The notes: generated by a model not told the origin, from the letters alone. DNA of 41,687 bases from Acetobacteraceae bacterium (GCA_003164135.1 PLSD01000076.1:1-41687); one strand, 5' to 3'; positions 7,941 to 18,019 are shown, counted from the first letter of the stretch. Program-made: numbers and translations.

Positions 7941-9490
7941 TGTCCGCCGAGCAACTGGAGGCGGGAGAACACACACCGAACCGGGCGCTGATCACCATCT
8001 GCCTGATGATCGCCACCTTGATGCAGGCGCTGGATACCACCATCGCCAACGTGGCTTTGCCCTACATGCAAGGCGCGCTCTCGGCCTCCTACGACCAGAT
8101 CACGTGGGTGCTGACCTCCTATGTCGTCATGGCGGCAATCATGACCGCCCCGGTCGGCTGGCTCTCGGCGCGCTTTGGCCGCAAGAACCTGTTCGTCACC
8201 TGCCTGGTCGGCTTCACCATCACCTCCATGCTCTGTGGCCTCGCCGGCTCGCTGACGCAGATCGTTGTCTACCGCCTGCTGCAAGGCGCTTTCGGCGCCG
8301 CCCTGGTGCCGCTCAGCCAGTCCACCATGATGGACATTTACCCCGCCGCGCAGCGCGGCACCGCCATGTCCATCTGGGGCATGGGCGTCATGGTCGGCCC
8401 CATCCTCGGCCCCACGCTCGGCGGCTACCTCACCGCCAATTTCGACTGGCGTTACGTCTTCTTCGTCAACCTGCCCTTCGGCATCGCCGCCATCGCCGGG
8501 CTGGTGCTGCTCATGCCCAGAGTCAAACCGCGCGGCACCGGAAGGTTTGACTGGACCGGCTTTGCGGTGCTCTCGCTCGGCCTCGCCGCTCTGCAAATCG
8601 CGCTCGACCGCGGCGAAGAGCTGGACTGGCTCGGCTCAGGCACCATCATCGCCTGCTTCGTCCTCGCCGGCCTCGGCTTCTATTTATTCACCGTGCACAT
8701 GCTCACCGCGCGCAACACCTTCATCCCCCGCGCCGTGTTCAACGACCGCAACTTCATCGCCGCCCTCATCACCATGGCCTCGGTCGGCATGGTCCTGCTC
8801 GCCTCTTCCGCCTTGCTGCCGCCCTACCTGGAAAACCTCGGCAACTTCCCCGTTGCCACTGCCGGGCTGCTCATGGCGCCGCGCGGGGTCGGCACCATGG
8901 CTACCATGCTCATCGCTGGGCGGCTGGTCAGCCGGGTCGACGCACGCCTGCTCATGCTGTCCGGCTACATCATGCTCGGTTTCTCGATCTTCATGCAGAC
9001 CGGCTGGACGCCTTCCAACTCTGCCGCCTATATCGCGCTCACCATCTTCATCCAGGGTGCCGGGCTCGGCTTTGTCTTCGTCCCGCTGCAGGTCGTCGCT
9101 TTCTATACCCTCCCGGCCGAACTGCGCACGCAAGGTACCTCCCTGCTCAGCCTGGTCCGCAATGTTGGCAGCGCCATCGGCATATCGGTAACCACCTCGC
9201 TGCTCGACCACGCCGGCCAATACGAACACGCCAACCTGGCGCAGTTCATCACTCCGTTTAACCGGGCGCTGCAAACCGGCGGCGCGGTCAGCCATCTCCT
9301 TGCTCCCGCCACCCCCGGCGGTGCCGCCCTGCTCAACAGCATGGTCAACACCCAGGCACAGATCATCGCCTACATGGACGACTATAAATTCCTGCTCTTC
9401 ACCACCATCCCGGCCATGGCCTGCCTGCTGCTCATGCGCCGGCCCGAGATCAACCGGCCCCCCGCCCTCGACCATGGGGCCTTCGATTAA
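7940..9490 (+). CDS. emrB: EmrB-type multidrug exporter, MFS DHA2 (14 TM)
   Basis: Proton-driven exporter of hydrophobic compounds in the inner membrane. The 516 residues fit the 14-helix DHA2 family. Seen are LMQALDTTIANVALPYMQG in helix 1, the loop 2-3 motif A as GWLSARFGRKNLFV, and the GMGVMVGPILGPTLGGYL motif C of antiporters in helix 5. The start overlaps the emrA stop (TGATG), so repressor, adaptor and exporter form one translationally coupled operon. The 89 bp after the stop show no convincing terminator. Confidence 0.93.
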   Translation: MSAEQLEAGEHTPNRALITICLMIATLMQALDTTIANVALPYMQGALSASYDQITWVLTSYVVMAAIMTAPVGWLSARFGRKNLFVTCLVGFTITSMLCGLAGSLTQIVVYRLLQGAFGAALVPLSQSTMMDIYPAAQRGTAMSIWGMGVMVGPILGPTLGGYLTANFDWRYVFFVNLPFGIAAIAGLVLLMPRVKPRGTGRFDWTGFAVLSLGLAALQIALDRGEELDWLGSGTIIACFVLAGLGFYLFTVHMLTARNTFIPRAVFNDRNFIAALITMASVGMVLLASSALLPPYLENLGNFPVATAGLLMAPRGVGTMATMLIAGRLVSRVDARLLMLSGYIMLGFSIFMQTGWTPSNSAAYIALTIFIQGAGLGFVFVPLQVVAFYTLPAELRTQGTSLLSLVRNVGSAIGISVTTSLLDHAGQYEHANLAQFITPFNRALQTGGAVSHLLAPATPGGAALLNSMVNTQAQIIAYMDDYKFLLFTTIPAMACLLLMRRPEINRPPALDHGAFD

Positions 9491-9579
9491 CCCCCGCTCC
9501 CGCGCTGTCGACAAATCCGCCTTAACTGCCGCATGGTAGTGCGGGAGTGCGAACGATCAGACTCTAGAGGGCATGGGCA

Positions 9580-12500
9580 TTGGCGGATAATCTAAAGACC
9601 GAAATCATGGTGATCCGCCGGAGCGGATTGTTCCTCTCACCCTGGTATCTCTCGCAACACCGCGAGGTCGAAGCGCGTGGCGAAGACGGCGTCTCGCATT
9701 TCTGCCAGATCGGCTGGCGCCAGGGCGCGCGGCCCAACCCGTATTTCGACCCCGGCTGGTATCTGGCCCATAACCCCGAGGTCGCCGCCGCCGGCATTAA
9801 CCCGCTGGTGCACTACATTGCCTTCGGAGAGGCCGAGGGCCTCGACCCGTCGCCCTGTTTTTCCGTGCGCTGGTACCGCGAAACCTACGGGCTGGGGCCA
9901 AAAGACCTCTGCCTGAAGCACTACCTGGACCGCCGCTTCACCGGCCAGGTGAACCCGGTCCCGGTGTTCGATGCCGCCTATTACCTGGAAACCAACCCGG
10001 ACGTCGCCGCCGGCGGCGCCGACCCATTCGAGCATTTCCTGATTTTCGGCACCGTGGAAGGCCGCAACCCGTCGCCGGATTTCGACATCAAATTCTACCT
10101 CAACCGCTACGGCAACATGCTCGGCGGCCAGAATCCCCTGCTGCACTACCTTGCCAACCGCGAGAACGGCATGTTCCTGCCGGCAAGGCCGGAGCAAGAG
10201 GGCCTGGTTCCCGCCGCGATGAAACACGCCACCCGGCCCTCCGCGCATTTCGAGGAATTCCGCCCCGTCCCGGCCCACGCCAAACGCAAGGCCAAACTGC
10301 TAGCCTATTACCTGCCGCAATTCCACCAGATCCCCGAGAACGACGCCTGGTGGGGCAAGGGCTTTACCGACTGGACCAACCTCGGCCGCGCCCTGCCGCG
10401 CTTCGCCGGCCACCTGCAACCGCGCATCCCGCGCGACCTCGGCTATTATTCGCTGGACAATCCAGACACATTACGCCGCCAGATTGAAATGGCCAAAGGT
10501 GCCGGCCTCTCCGGCTTCGTCTTCTACACCTACTGGTTCAACCGCCACCGGCTCCTGGAAAAGCCGCTCGAACAACTCCTCGCCGACCCCAGCCTGGATT
10601 TCCCCTTCTGCGCGATGTGGGCAAACGAAAACTGGACGCGCCGCTGGGACGGGTTGGAAAACGAGGTGCTGATCGCGCAGGAGTACCTGGAAAGCGACGA
10701 CGCCGCCCTCATCGCCTGCTACGCCCGCCTGTTCGCCGACCCCCGCTACATCCGCGTGCAGGGCCGCCCCTTGTGGATGATCTACCGCGTGACCCTGGTG
10801 CCCGACGCCACCGCGCGCATCGAAAAATGGCGCAAAATGTTCCGCGAACTGCACAACGAGGACCCGCTGATCGTGATGGCGCAAAGCCTGGGCGATTACG
10901 ACCCGCAACCCTACGGGCTGGACGGCGCGGTGGAATTCCCCCCCCACAAACTCAGCCAGGAAACCGATCGCCTCAACGGCACGCTCGACCTGCTGGACCC
11001 CGATTTCATCGCCACCGTGCATGACTACGAGGCCATCGCAAAAACCTCGCTGACCATCAACGAGCCGGACTACCCGCTGATCAAAGCCATCGTCCCTGGC
11101 TGGGACAACGACCCCCGCCGCGAGGGTAAGGGTCTCGCTTTGCACGGCGCCACGCCGGACAAATACCAGGCATGGCTTGAAAAACTTATAGGCTACACCA
11201 AGGAAAAACCATTTTATGGCGAGCAGATACTCTGCGTGAACGCCTGGAACGAATGGGCCGAGGGCGCCTTCCTGGAACCCGACATTCATTTCGGTGCCGC
11301 CTTCCTCAACGCCACCAGCCGTGCCATCTGCGAGCGCGACACCGCCGAATTCGCCGCCGGGATTCTTCTCGTCGGCCACGACGCGCAACCGCACGGCGCC
11401 CAGCTTCTGCTGCTGCACGTCGCCCGCCAGCTGCGCCGCCAATGGGGCATCAAAATACACCTGCTGCTGCTCGGCGTCGGCCCGCTACTCGGCCCATATT
11501 ACGAAACCGCCGATGTCTCCGTCGCCTACGACAAAACCATCATCGGCAACCTGCTCGACAAATACCGCGCGGCGGGCATCCACACCGCCATCGTCAATTC
11601 CGCCGCCTCGTCACGCGTTGTACCCTGGCTCGAAAACCGCGGCATCAAAACCACGCTGCTGGTGCATGAAATGCCGCAACTGCTGAAGGAATATAACCTC
11701 GAAATCCAGGCCCGCCTCGGCGCCGCCGCCGCCAGCCATCTGGTGTTTGCCTCCACCTACGTCGCGGAAAAATTTGCCGCCGCGGTCAACCTCCCAGCCG
11801 CCAACACCGTCATTTTACCACAGGGCAACTACCAGAACATGAAACTTGACGCCGCCGCGCGCGGCCGCATCCGCCGCGCGCTGAACATCGGGGACGAAGA
11901 CTTCCTCATACTGGGTGCCGGCTTCGCGTATATCCGCAAGGGCTTCGACCTCTTCCTGCAACTGGCGCGCAAACTCACCGGCCTGCGCGGCGATGTGCAT
12001 TTCGTCTGGGCCGGTGACATCCAGCCCACGCTAAAAACCTATCTCGGTCCCGAAATGGATAAGCTCACCGCCGCCGGCCGCTTCCACCACATCCCCTTCA
12101 CCGAGCGCGTCGCCGAATATTTCTCCGCCGCCGACATCTTCGCCCTCACCTCGCGCGAGGACCCTTACCCGACCGTGGTGATGGAAGCCCTGGCCTGCGG
12201 CGTGCCCTGCGTCGCCTTCGACGAGTCCGGCGGCATCCCTGAACTGCTCCGGAAAGAAAAAGCCGGCCGCGTCGCCAAACTTGCCGATACCGAGGATTTC
12301 CTGGCGGAGCTGACCAGCCTGCTCGACCACGAAAAACTCCTCCTGCTCCGCCCGCGCCTCGCCGCCATGGCGTTGAAAAAATTCGACTTCCCGGACTACG
12401 TAGAAAGGCTCCTGCGCCTCAGCCAGCCCGGCCTGCGCACGGTGAGTGTTGCCGTCATCAACTACAACTACGCCCGCTATTTGCCGCAGCGCCTGGACTC

Positions 12501-13320
12501 CCTGTTCGCGCAAACCTACCCGGTGGCCGAAGTCCTCTTCCTCGACGATGCCTCCACCGACGACTCCCTCGCCGTTGCCCAAAGCACCGCCGATGCCGCC
12601 AAACGCACCATCCGCATCGTCGCCAACAACGAGAATTCCGGCTCCGTCTTCGCGCAATGGCGCCGCGCCGCGCGCGAGGCCAAGGGCGAGTTCATCTGGC
12701 TCTGCGAGGCCGACGACAGCACCAACCCCGCCTTCCTCTCCCGCCTAATGGAGGCCATGGCGGGGAACGAAACCACCCTGCTCGCCTTTACCGACAGCCG
12801 CGCCATCGACGAGACCGGCAAGCAGGTCATGCCCAGCTACCAATCCTACTACTTCGACTCCGGCGTAAAAGAGCTTGCCGCCTCGGGCATCTGGGACGCG
12901 CAAACCTTCGCGCAACGTATTCTCCCCGTCCGCAACCTCATCCCCAACGTCAGCGGCGTGCTGTGGCGGCGCGAGGCCCTGCTCGCCGCGCTCAATGAGC
13001 TGCCAAACATCGAAACCTGGCGCCTCGCCGGCGACTGGCTGCTCTACCTCACCTTGCTCGCCGGCCAAAAGGGCAGCGTCGTCTACCTCGCTGAGCCGCT
13101 GAACACCCACCGCCGCCACGGCAGCGGCGTCACGCAACGCCTGGATGCCAAGGCGCATGTCGCGGAAATCGCCGCAATGCACAAAATCGCCGCGCAAACC
13201 CTCAAACTCGACAAACCCGCCCTTGCGGAACAGGCCGCCTATCTCTCCCGCGTCTCCGCCCAACTTACCGCCGCCAAACAAAAACCCGCCAAGACGGTTG
13301 CACGCAAGGGCAAGGTCTGA
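9580..13320 (+). CDS. Multidomain glycosyltransferase: repeat region, WbsX/GH99-like, GT4-like, GT2
   Basis: A 1246-residue cytoplasmic polysaccharide enzyme. Residues about 15-205 hold roughly five 35-45-residue repeats of the W/Y-YL...NP(D/E)VA...HY...G..EGR.PSP type. Residues about 237-585 form a WbsX/GH99-like domain (LLAYYLPQFHQIPEND, WWGKGFTDW, MWANENWTRRWDG, NAWNEWAEGAFLEPD). Residues 593-935 are a GT-B fold (IRKGFDLFLQLARK, SREDPYPTVVMEALACG, ESGGIPEL). Residues 955-1190 are a GT2 domain (VAVINYNYARYLPQ, DDASTDDS, CEADDS). It probably adds more than one sugar to a cell-surface glycan. TTG at 9580 is chosen because AGAGGG precedes it by eight bases; ATG at 9607 is the alternative. Just upstream of rmlBACD. 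Confidence 0.85.
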   Translation: MADNLKTEIMVIRRSGLFLSPWYLSQHREVEARGEDGVSHFCQIGWRQGARPNPYFDPGWYLAHNPEVAAAGINPLVHYIAFGEAEGLDPSPCFSVRWYRETYGLGPKDLCLKHYLDRRFTGQVNPVPVFDAAYYLETNPDVAAGGADPFEHFLIFGTVEGRNPSPDFDIKFYLNRYGNMLGGQNPLLHYLANRENGMFLPARPEQEGLVPAAMKHATRPSAHFEEFRPVPAHAKRKAKLLAYYLPQFHQIPENDAWWGKGFTDWTNLGRALPRFAGHLQPRIPRDLGYYSLDNPDTLRRQIEMAKGAGLSGFVFYTYWFNRHRLLEKPLEQLLADPSLDFPFCAMWANENWTRRWDGLENEVLIAQEYLESDDAALIACYARLFADPRYIRVQGRPLWMIYRVTLVPDATARIEKWRKMFRELHNEDPLIVMAQSLGDYDPQPYGLDGAVEFPPHKLSQETDRLNGTLDLLDPDFIATVHDYEAIAKTSLTINEPDYPLIKAIVPGWDNDPRREGKGLALHGATPDKYQAWLEKLIGYTKEKPFYGEQILCVNAWNEWAEGAFLEPDIHFGAAFLNATSRAICERDTAEFAAGILLVGHDAQPHGAQLLLLHVARQLRRQWGIKIHLLLLGVGPLLGPYYETADVSVAYDKTIIGNLLDKYRAAGIHTAIVNSAASSRVVPWLENRGIKTTLLVHEMPQLLKEYNLEIQARLGAAAASHLVFASTYVAEKFAAAVNLPAANTVILPQGNYQNMKLDAAARGRIRRALNIGDEDFLILGAGFAYIRKGFDLFLQLARKLTGLRGDVHFVWAGDIQPTLKTYLGPEMDKLTAAGRFHHIPFTERVAEYFSAADIFALTSREDPYPTVVMEALACGVPCVAFDESGGIPELLRKEKAGRVAKLADTEDFLAELTSLLDHEKLLLLRPRLAAMALKKFDFPDYVERLLRLSQPGLRTVSVAVINYNYARYLPQRLDSLFAQTYPVAEVLFLDDASTDDSLAVAQSTADAAKRTIRIVANNENSGSVFAQWRRAAREAKGEFIWLCEADDSTNPAFLSRLMEAMAGNETTLLAFTDSRAIDETGKQVMPSYQSYYFDSGVKELAASGIWDAQTFAQRILPVRNLIPNVSGVLWRREALLAALNELPNIETWRLAGDWLLYLTLLAGQKGSVVYLAEPLNTHRRHGSGVTQRLDAKAHVAEIAAMHKIAAQTLKLDKPALAEQAAYLSRVSAQLTAAKQKPAKTVARKGKV

Positions 13321-13361
13321 TTGAACGTGCCTATCAAAACCTCGCTAGACCAGGATGTTGC

Positions 13362-14492
13362 ATGAAAATTCTCCTCACCGGCGGCTGCGGCTTCATCGGC
13401 TCGGCGGTGATCCGCCGGGCCATCGGCGCCACCGGGCATGAAATCATCAATATCGACAAAATGACCTACGCCGCCTGCGAGGACGCGCTGGAAACGGCTC
13501 TCGGCCACCCCCGCCACACCCTCGTCAAGGCCGACATCACCGACGCCGCGGCCATGCGCGCCGCCTTCACCACTCACCAGCCCGACGCGGTGATGCATCT
13601 GGCCGCCGAAAGCCATGTGGACCGCTCCATCGACGGCCCCGCCGCCTTTATCCATACCAACATCACGGGCACGTTCATCCTGCTGGAAGCCGCACGTGAA
13701 TATTATGCGACCTTGTCCGGCGAACGCCGCGCAAACTTCCGCTTCCACCACATTTCCACCGATGAAGTGTTCGGCGCCCTGGCGGACGAAGACCCGCCGT
13801 TCAACGAGCACACCCCCTACGACCCGCGCAGCCCCTACTCCGCCAGCAAGGCCGCGTCCGACCATCTGGTCCGCGCCTGGGGCCACACTTATGGTCTGCC
13901 GGTCATCGTCTCCAACACCACCAACAACTATGGCCCCTGGCAGTTCCCGGAAAAGCTCATCCCGCTCATCCTGATCAACGCCATCGAGGAAAAGCGCCTG
14001 CCCGTCTACGGCGACGGTAAAAACACCCGCGACTGGCTGTTCGTCGACGATCACGCCGAGGCCCTGCTGAAAGTCGTGGAATCCGGCACGCCTGGGGAAA
14101 CATATTGCATCGGTCCCCGCCAGCCGCGCAAAAATATCGACGTCGTCCACGCCATCTGCGCCATCCTGGACCAAAAACTACCCAGCCCCAACGGCCCGCG
14201 CGCCCGCCTCATCACCTATGTGCGCGACCGCCCCGGCCACGACCACCGCTACGAAATCGACCCCAGCAGCGCCGAACAAGCCCTGGACTGGAAGGCTGCA
14301 CATAATTTCGAGCAAGGCCTCGCCGCCACCATCGACTGGTACCTCGCCAATCAGGATTGGTGGCGCGGGATTCAGGCCAAAAAATACGCCGGCCAACGCC
14401 TCGGAGAGGCAAAAGGCCCCCGCCTCGGAGAGGCAAAAGACGAACGCCTCGGAGAGGCAAAAGACGAACGCCTCGGAGGAGCAGCAAAATGA
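13362..14492 (+). CDS. rmlB: dTDP-glucose 4,6-dehydratase with a repetitive C-terminal tail
   Basis: Second step of dTDP-L-rhamnose synthesis: converts dTDP-glucose to the 4-keto-6-deoxy sugar with bound NAD. Seen are the Rossmann [13 protein letters not shown] (residues 7-19), [24 protein letters not shown] (catalytic Thr-Asp-Glu), the [10 protein letters not shown] catalytic Tyr-Lys motif and [15 protein letters not shown]. At 376 residues it is longer than usual (about 340-355). The excess is a tail of four near-identical eight-residue units based on RLGEAKDE, encoded by a 24-bp tandem DNA repeat (14397-14480). The last unit supplies the ribosome site of rmlA, whose ATG overlaps the stop (ATGA). 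Confidence 0.94.
   Translation: MKILLTGGCGFIGSAVIRRAIGATGHEIINIDKMTYAACEDALETALGHPRHTLVKADITDAAAMRAAFTTHQPDAVMHLAAESHVDRSIDGPAAFIHTNITGTFILLEAAREYYATLSGERRANFRFHHISTDEVFGALADEDPPFNEHTPYDPRSPYSASKAASDHLVRAWGHTYGLPVIVSNTTNNYGPWQFPEKLIPLILINAIEEKRLPVYGDGKNTRDWLFVDDHAEALLKVVESGTPGETYCIGPRQPRKNIDVVHAICAILDQKLPSPNGPRARLITYVRDRPGHDHRYEIDPSSAEQALDWKAAHNFEQGLAATIDWYLANQDWWRGIQAKKYAGQRLGEAKGPRLGEAKDERLGEAKDERLGGAAK
14397..14480 (+). repeat. 24-bp tandem repeat inside the 3' end of rmlB
   Basis: Three full units start at 14397, 14421 and 14445, and a degenerate fourth at 14469; units 2 and 3 are identical and unit 1 differs only in its last bases. Each opens with CGCCTCGGAGAGGCAAAA and encodes RLGEAK plus two residues. 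The fourth has become CTCGGAGGAGCAG, giving the GGAGGAG ribosome site for rmlA. Unit number is likely to vary by slippage. Confidence 0.9.
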
Positions 14493-15370
14493 TCACCAAG
14501 GGCATTCTCCTCGCCGGCGGCTCCGGCTCGCGGCTGCACCCCATGACCCAGGCGACCTCCAAACAATTGCTGCCGGTCTACGACAAGCCGATGGTCTACT
14601 ATCCGCTCTCCACTTTGCTGCTCGCCGGCATCCGCGATGTCCTCATCATCTCCACCCCCGCCGACCTGCCGCAGTTCAAGCGGCTGTTCCACGACGGCTC
14701 GCATCTTGGCGTCCGCATCACCTATGCCGAACAGCCCAGCCCCGACGGCCTCGCCCAGGCCTTCCTCATCGGCGAGGACTGGATCGCCGGCGAGCCGTGC
14801 GCCCTGGCTTTGGGTGACAACCTCATCCATGGCGACCACCTCTCCACTTTGCTCCGCGCCGCCGGTGCCCGCCCGGAGGGTGCCACCGTCTTCGCCTATC
14901 AGGTCCGCGACCCGGAACGCTACGGCGTCGTCACCTTCGATGCCGACAGCAAAGCCATCGACATCACCGAAAAACCCAAACACCCGACCTCTCCCTGGGC
15001 GGTGACGGGGCTGTATTTTTATGACCACCGCGTCACCGAATTCGCCCGCCAGGTCAAACCCTCGGCCCGCGGGGAGCTGGAAATCACCGACCTCAACCAG
15101 ATGTACTTGCGCGAGGGCACGCTGCATGTGGAACGCCTCGGCCGTGGCACCGCCTGGCTGGACGCCGGCACGCCTGACTCCCTGCTGCAAGCCGCCACCT
15201 TTGTGCAGACCATCCAGAGCCGCCAGGGCAATCTGGTCGGCTGCCCGGAGGAAGTCGCCTACCGCATGGGCTTCATCGACGCCGCGCAGCTCAACGCGCA
15301 AGCGGAACGCATCGGCAAAACCGAGCTTGGCCGGACCCTCGTCAACATCGCCAACGGGACGCACATCTGA
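14489..15370 (+). CDS. rmlA: Glucose-1-phosphate thymidylyltransferase
   Basis: Makes dTDP-glucose from glucose 1-phosphate and dTTP, the committed step to dTDP-rhamnose; normally inhibited by dTDP-rhamnose. The 293 residues match the family. Signatures are [17 protein letters not shown] (nucleotide loop), [28 protein letters not shown], the [19 protein letters not shown] segment and [16 protein letters not shown]. The ATG overlaps the rmlB stop, with GGAGGAG about nine bases upstream. Longer in-frame extensions to 14357 only read through rmlB DNA in another frame and are not real. Confidence 0.95.
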   Translation: MITKGILLAGGSGSRLHPMTQATSKQLLPVYDKPMVYYPLSTLLLAGIRDVLIISTPADLPQFKRLFHDGSHLGVRITYAEQPSPDGLAQAFLIGEDWIAGEPCALALGDNLIHGDHLSTLLRAAGARPEGATVFAYQVRDPERYGVVTFDADSKAIDITEKPKHPTSPWAVTGLYFYDHRVTEFARQVKPSARGELEITDLNQMYLREGTLHVERLGRGTAWLDAGTPDSLLQAATFVQTIQSRQGNLVGCPEEVAYRMGFIDAAQLNAQAERIGKTELGRTLVNIANGTHI

Positions 15371-15930
15371 TGAAAATCGAACCGCAGAAAATCCCCGAAG
15401 TCCTGCTCATCACCCCGCCAAAATTCGGCGATTCCCGTGGCTTTTTCTCCGAAACCTGGAGTGCCGCCAAACTCGCCGCGCAGGGCTTCAACGAGCATTT
15501 CGTGCAGGACAACCACAGCCTCTCCGCCCAGGTCGGCACCATCCGCGGCCTGCACTGCCAAGCCGCCCCCAGCATCCAGGGCAAACTGGTCCGCGTCATC
15601 AAAGGCGCTATCTGGGACGTCGCGGTGGACATCCGCCAAGGCTCCCCAACCTACGGCCAGTACGCCGCCGCCATTCTCAGCGAGGCCAACTGGGCACAGC
15701 TCTGGATCCCCGGCGGCTTCCTGCACGGTTTCTGCACCATCGAGCCCAATACCGAGGTCATCTACAAAGTCACAGGTGATTACGACCGCGCCGCCGAGCG
15801 CGCCGTCATCTGGAACGACCCGTCACTTAATCTCCCCTGGCCCGTAGACTCCGGCAAAGCGCTGCTGTCCGACAAAGACTTAATCGCCCCCCGCCTTTCT
15901 GACTGCGAACCCTGGTTCACCTATCAATGA
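15370..15930 (+). CDS. rmlC: dTDP-4-dehydrorhamnose 3,5-epimerase
   Basis: Epimerises C3 and C5 of dTDP-4-keto-6-deoxyglucose; a cytoplasmic cupin dimer. The 186 residues have the family marks FGDSRGFFSETW, GTIRGLHCQ (with the catalytic His), GKLVRVIKGAIWDVAVDIR and IPGGFLHGFCTIEPNTEVIYKV is split here into IPGGFLHGF and EVIYKVTGDY, carrying the active-site Tyr. The start overlaps the rmlA stop (TGATG) and the stop overlaps the rmlD start (ATGA), so rmlBACD is one tightly coupled operon. Confidence 0.95.
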   Translation: MKIEPQKIPEVLLITPPKFGDSRGFFSETWSAAKLAAQGFNEHFVQDNHSLSAQVGTIRGLHCQAAPSIQGKLVRVIKGAIWDVAVDIRQGSPTYGQYAAAILSEANWAQLWIPGGFLHGFCTIEPNTEVIYKVTGDYDRAAERAVIWNDPSLNLPWPVDSGKALLSDKDLIAPRLSDCEPWFTYQ

Positions 15931-16820
15931 TCCTCATAACCGGCGCCTCCGGCCAACTCGGCCGGGAACTCAGCAAACTCGCCGCCGAGCGCGGGCTGGA
16001 GCATGCCGCTCTCAGCCGCCCGGAGTTCGACTTCGAGAAACCCGAGACCATCGAAGCCGCCTTCCAAGCCGCCAAGCCCACCCTTGTCATCAACGCCGCC
16101 GCCTACACCGCCGTTGACGCAGCGGAGGCGAATGTGGAGGCCGCCACGGCAGGCAACCACGCCGGCCCGCTGCGTCTCGCCCAATTGTGCGAAGCCGCCG
16201 GCATCCCTTTTATCCACGTGTCCACCGACTATGTCTTCGACGGTGAAAAAGGCGCCCCCTATGTGGAATCCGACGCCACCGCCCCAACCGGCGTCTACGG
16301 CGCCACCAAGCGCGCCGGTGAAATCGCGATCCTGGCCGCCTGCACAAAAGCCATCATCCTTCGCACCGCCTGGGTCTACGCCGCTCACGGCAAAAACTTC
16401 TGCCGCACCATGCTCGGCGCCGGGCGGCGCTTTCCCACCCTGCGCGTCGTCGCCGACCAGCACGGCACCCCCACCGCCGCCCCGGACCTCGCCCGCGCCA
16501 TTCTGGACATCGCCGCCCGCCTCACCCAAACCGGCTGGCGCCCCGAATACCGAGGCATTTTCCACGCCACCGGCACCGGCGAGACCACTTGGCACGGCTT
16601 TGCCTGCGCCATTTTCGAGGAAGCCGCCACCGCCGGACAAAAACCTCCCGAGGTGCAACAAATCACCACCGCCGACTGGCCAACCCCCGCCCGGCGCCCC
16701 GCCGATTCGCGGCTGGATTGTACCAAACTGGCCCAGGTCTTCGGCATCACCCTGCCCCACTGGCGCGCCAGCCTCGGGCCAATCGTCAAGCAATTACTGG
16801 TCCTCGACCCACCCGCCTGA
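15927..16820 (+). CDS. rmlD: dTDP-4-dehydrorhamnose reductase
   Basis: Last step to dTDP-L-rhamnose: NAD(P)H reduction of the 4-keto group. The 297 residues have the Rossmann ILITGASGQLGREL (residues 2-15), NAAAYTAVDAAE, STDYVFDG, the VYGATKRAGE catalytic Tyr-Lys motif and the C-terminal RPADSRLDCTKL pattern typical of RmlD. It closes the rmlBACD operon. No strong terminator follows; the next gene has its own ribosome site about 137 bp on. Confidence 0.94.
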   Translation: MILITGASGQLGRELSKLAAERGLEHAALSRPEFDFEKPETIEAAFQAAKPTLVINAAAYTAVDAAEANVEAATAGNHAGPLRLAQLCEAAGIPFIHVSTDYVFDGEKGAPYVESDATAPTGVYGATKRAGEIAILAACTKAIILRTAWVYAAHGKNFCRTMLGAGRRFPTLRVVADQHGTPTAAPDLARAILDIAARLTQTGWRPEYRGIFHATGTGETTWHGFACAIFEEAATAGQKPPEVQQITTADWPTPARRPADSRLDCTKLAQVFGITLPHWRASLGPIVKQLLVLDPPA

Positions 16821-16957
16821 CGCCCCCAACCCAGACCTCTATGTGGCAACGCAGCATCGGTTGCGGTAATTCATTGCCTAGTGTCGCATTGACTCTGTAT
16901 AACGCGCACAAATACGTGAATTACTAAGGACATGAAACAGCGCATGATGAGAGCCCT

Positions 16958-18019
16958 ATGTTCAGTGTCCGAACTCGCTCGCTGCGGTGCCGGCTGTTGA
17001 GCCTGCACCCGCCCGCCTCTGCCCGGCCAATGGTCACTATCCTGCTTTCCACCTACAATGGTGCGCGCTTTCTGCCGGCGCAGTTGCAAAGCTTCACCGC
17101 GCAAAATTACAAAAACTGGGTTCTGCACTGGCGTGACGACGGTTCCACCGACGCCACCATCGCCATCATGCGCGACTTCACAGCCCATAACCCCGGCCGC
17201 TGCATCGAATCCCCCACGTCCGGCCCGCATCTGGGCGCGTCAGAAAGCTTCCTGACCCTGCTTCACGAAGACGCCCCCGCTGCAATGGTAGCCTTTGCCG
17301 ACCAGGACGATGTCTGGCTGGTCGAAAAACTACAGCACGCGGTGGAAGCCCTTACCCACGCCGGCAACGGCCCCGCCCTATATTGCGCCCGGCAATACCT
17401 GGTCGATGAAGCCCTGCGCGGCACGAAACTCTCCGTCCCACACCGCAAAGCACCCGGCTTTCCCGCCAGCCTCACGCAGAACATCGCCAACGGCAACACG
17501 TTGGTCATGAACACCGCCGCCGCCGCGCTGGTCGCCGCCATGGGCCGGCCCGAAGGCACGGTCCACGACTGGTGGAGCTATATCGTCGTCTCCGCCTGCG
17601 GCGGCCGCATTATTTTCGACGAACGCCCGCAGGTCCTCTACCGCCTGCACAAAAACAACCTCATCGGCTCCGCCCGCCCGCTCCCCGCCCGTGCACTGGC
17701 CGCCATTCGCCGCGGCCCGACGGTCTTCATGACCATGATGCGCCGTCACGCGGACATGCTCGCCACCGGCGCCAACCACATCACCCCGCAGGCCCGCGGC
17801 GATCTCAAAACCATCCAATCCGCCCTGTACGGCGGCTTCTCCGCAAGGCTCACCGCCCTGCGCTGCTCACGCTTCCGCCGCCGCACCACGCTGGAAAACC
17901 TGCTCTTCGGCTTCTGGCTGATCACCGAACGCGCCGCCAATACCCGCTTCCAATCCCCCCGCCGTCAAACAGTCCCGCATCCTGTAACCCCCGCGGGGCT
18001 GGGGACTGAAGCTAAGTAG
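16958..18019 (+). CDS. GT2 glycosyltransferase, rhamnosyltransferase-like
   Basis: A 353-residue GT-A enzyme. Core motifs are TILLSTYNGARFLPAQL, the nucleotide-binding RDDGSTDAT, the metal-binding FADQDDVWL, and HDWWSYIVVSACGGR with YRLHKNNLIG, a pattern typical of RgpB/WbbL-like rhamnosyltransferases. Its position right after rmlBACD makes dTDP-L-rhamnose the likely donor, which is inferred. ATG at 16958 is chosen because GAGAG precedes it; MVTILLSTYNG at 17030 would be closer to the family start but has no ribosome site. The C-terminal 30 residues are Pro/Arg-rich and probably unstructured. Two copies of CTAAGTAGGG surround the stop. Confidence 0.87.
   Translation: MFSVRTRSLRCRLLSLHPPASARPMVTILLSTYNGARFLPAQLQSFTAQNYKNWVLHWRDDGSTDATIAIMRDFTAHNPGRCIESPTSGPHLGASESFLTLLHEDAPAAMVAFADQDDVWLVEKLQHAVEALTHAGNGPALYCARQYLVDEALRGTKLSVPHRKAPGFPASLTQNIANGNTLVMNTAAAALVAAMGRPEGTVHDWWSYIVVSACGGRIIFDERPQVLYRLHKNNLIGSARPLPARALAAIRRGPTVFMTMMRRHADMLATGANHITPQARGDLKTIQSALYGGFSARLTALRCSRFRRRTTLENLLFGFWLITERAANTRFQSPRRQTVPHPVTPAGLGTEAK

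Noticed and set aside
6276..7976. 566-codon open frame antisense to the MarR and emrA genes
   Set aside because: High-GC third-position bias opens long antisense frames; the plus-strand genes have clear motifs and the antisense translation is low complexity.
14397..14480. Possible CRISPR array
   Set aside because: Units are contiguous 24-bp in-frame coding repeats without spacers; no CRISPR array or cas gene is seen in the window.
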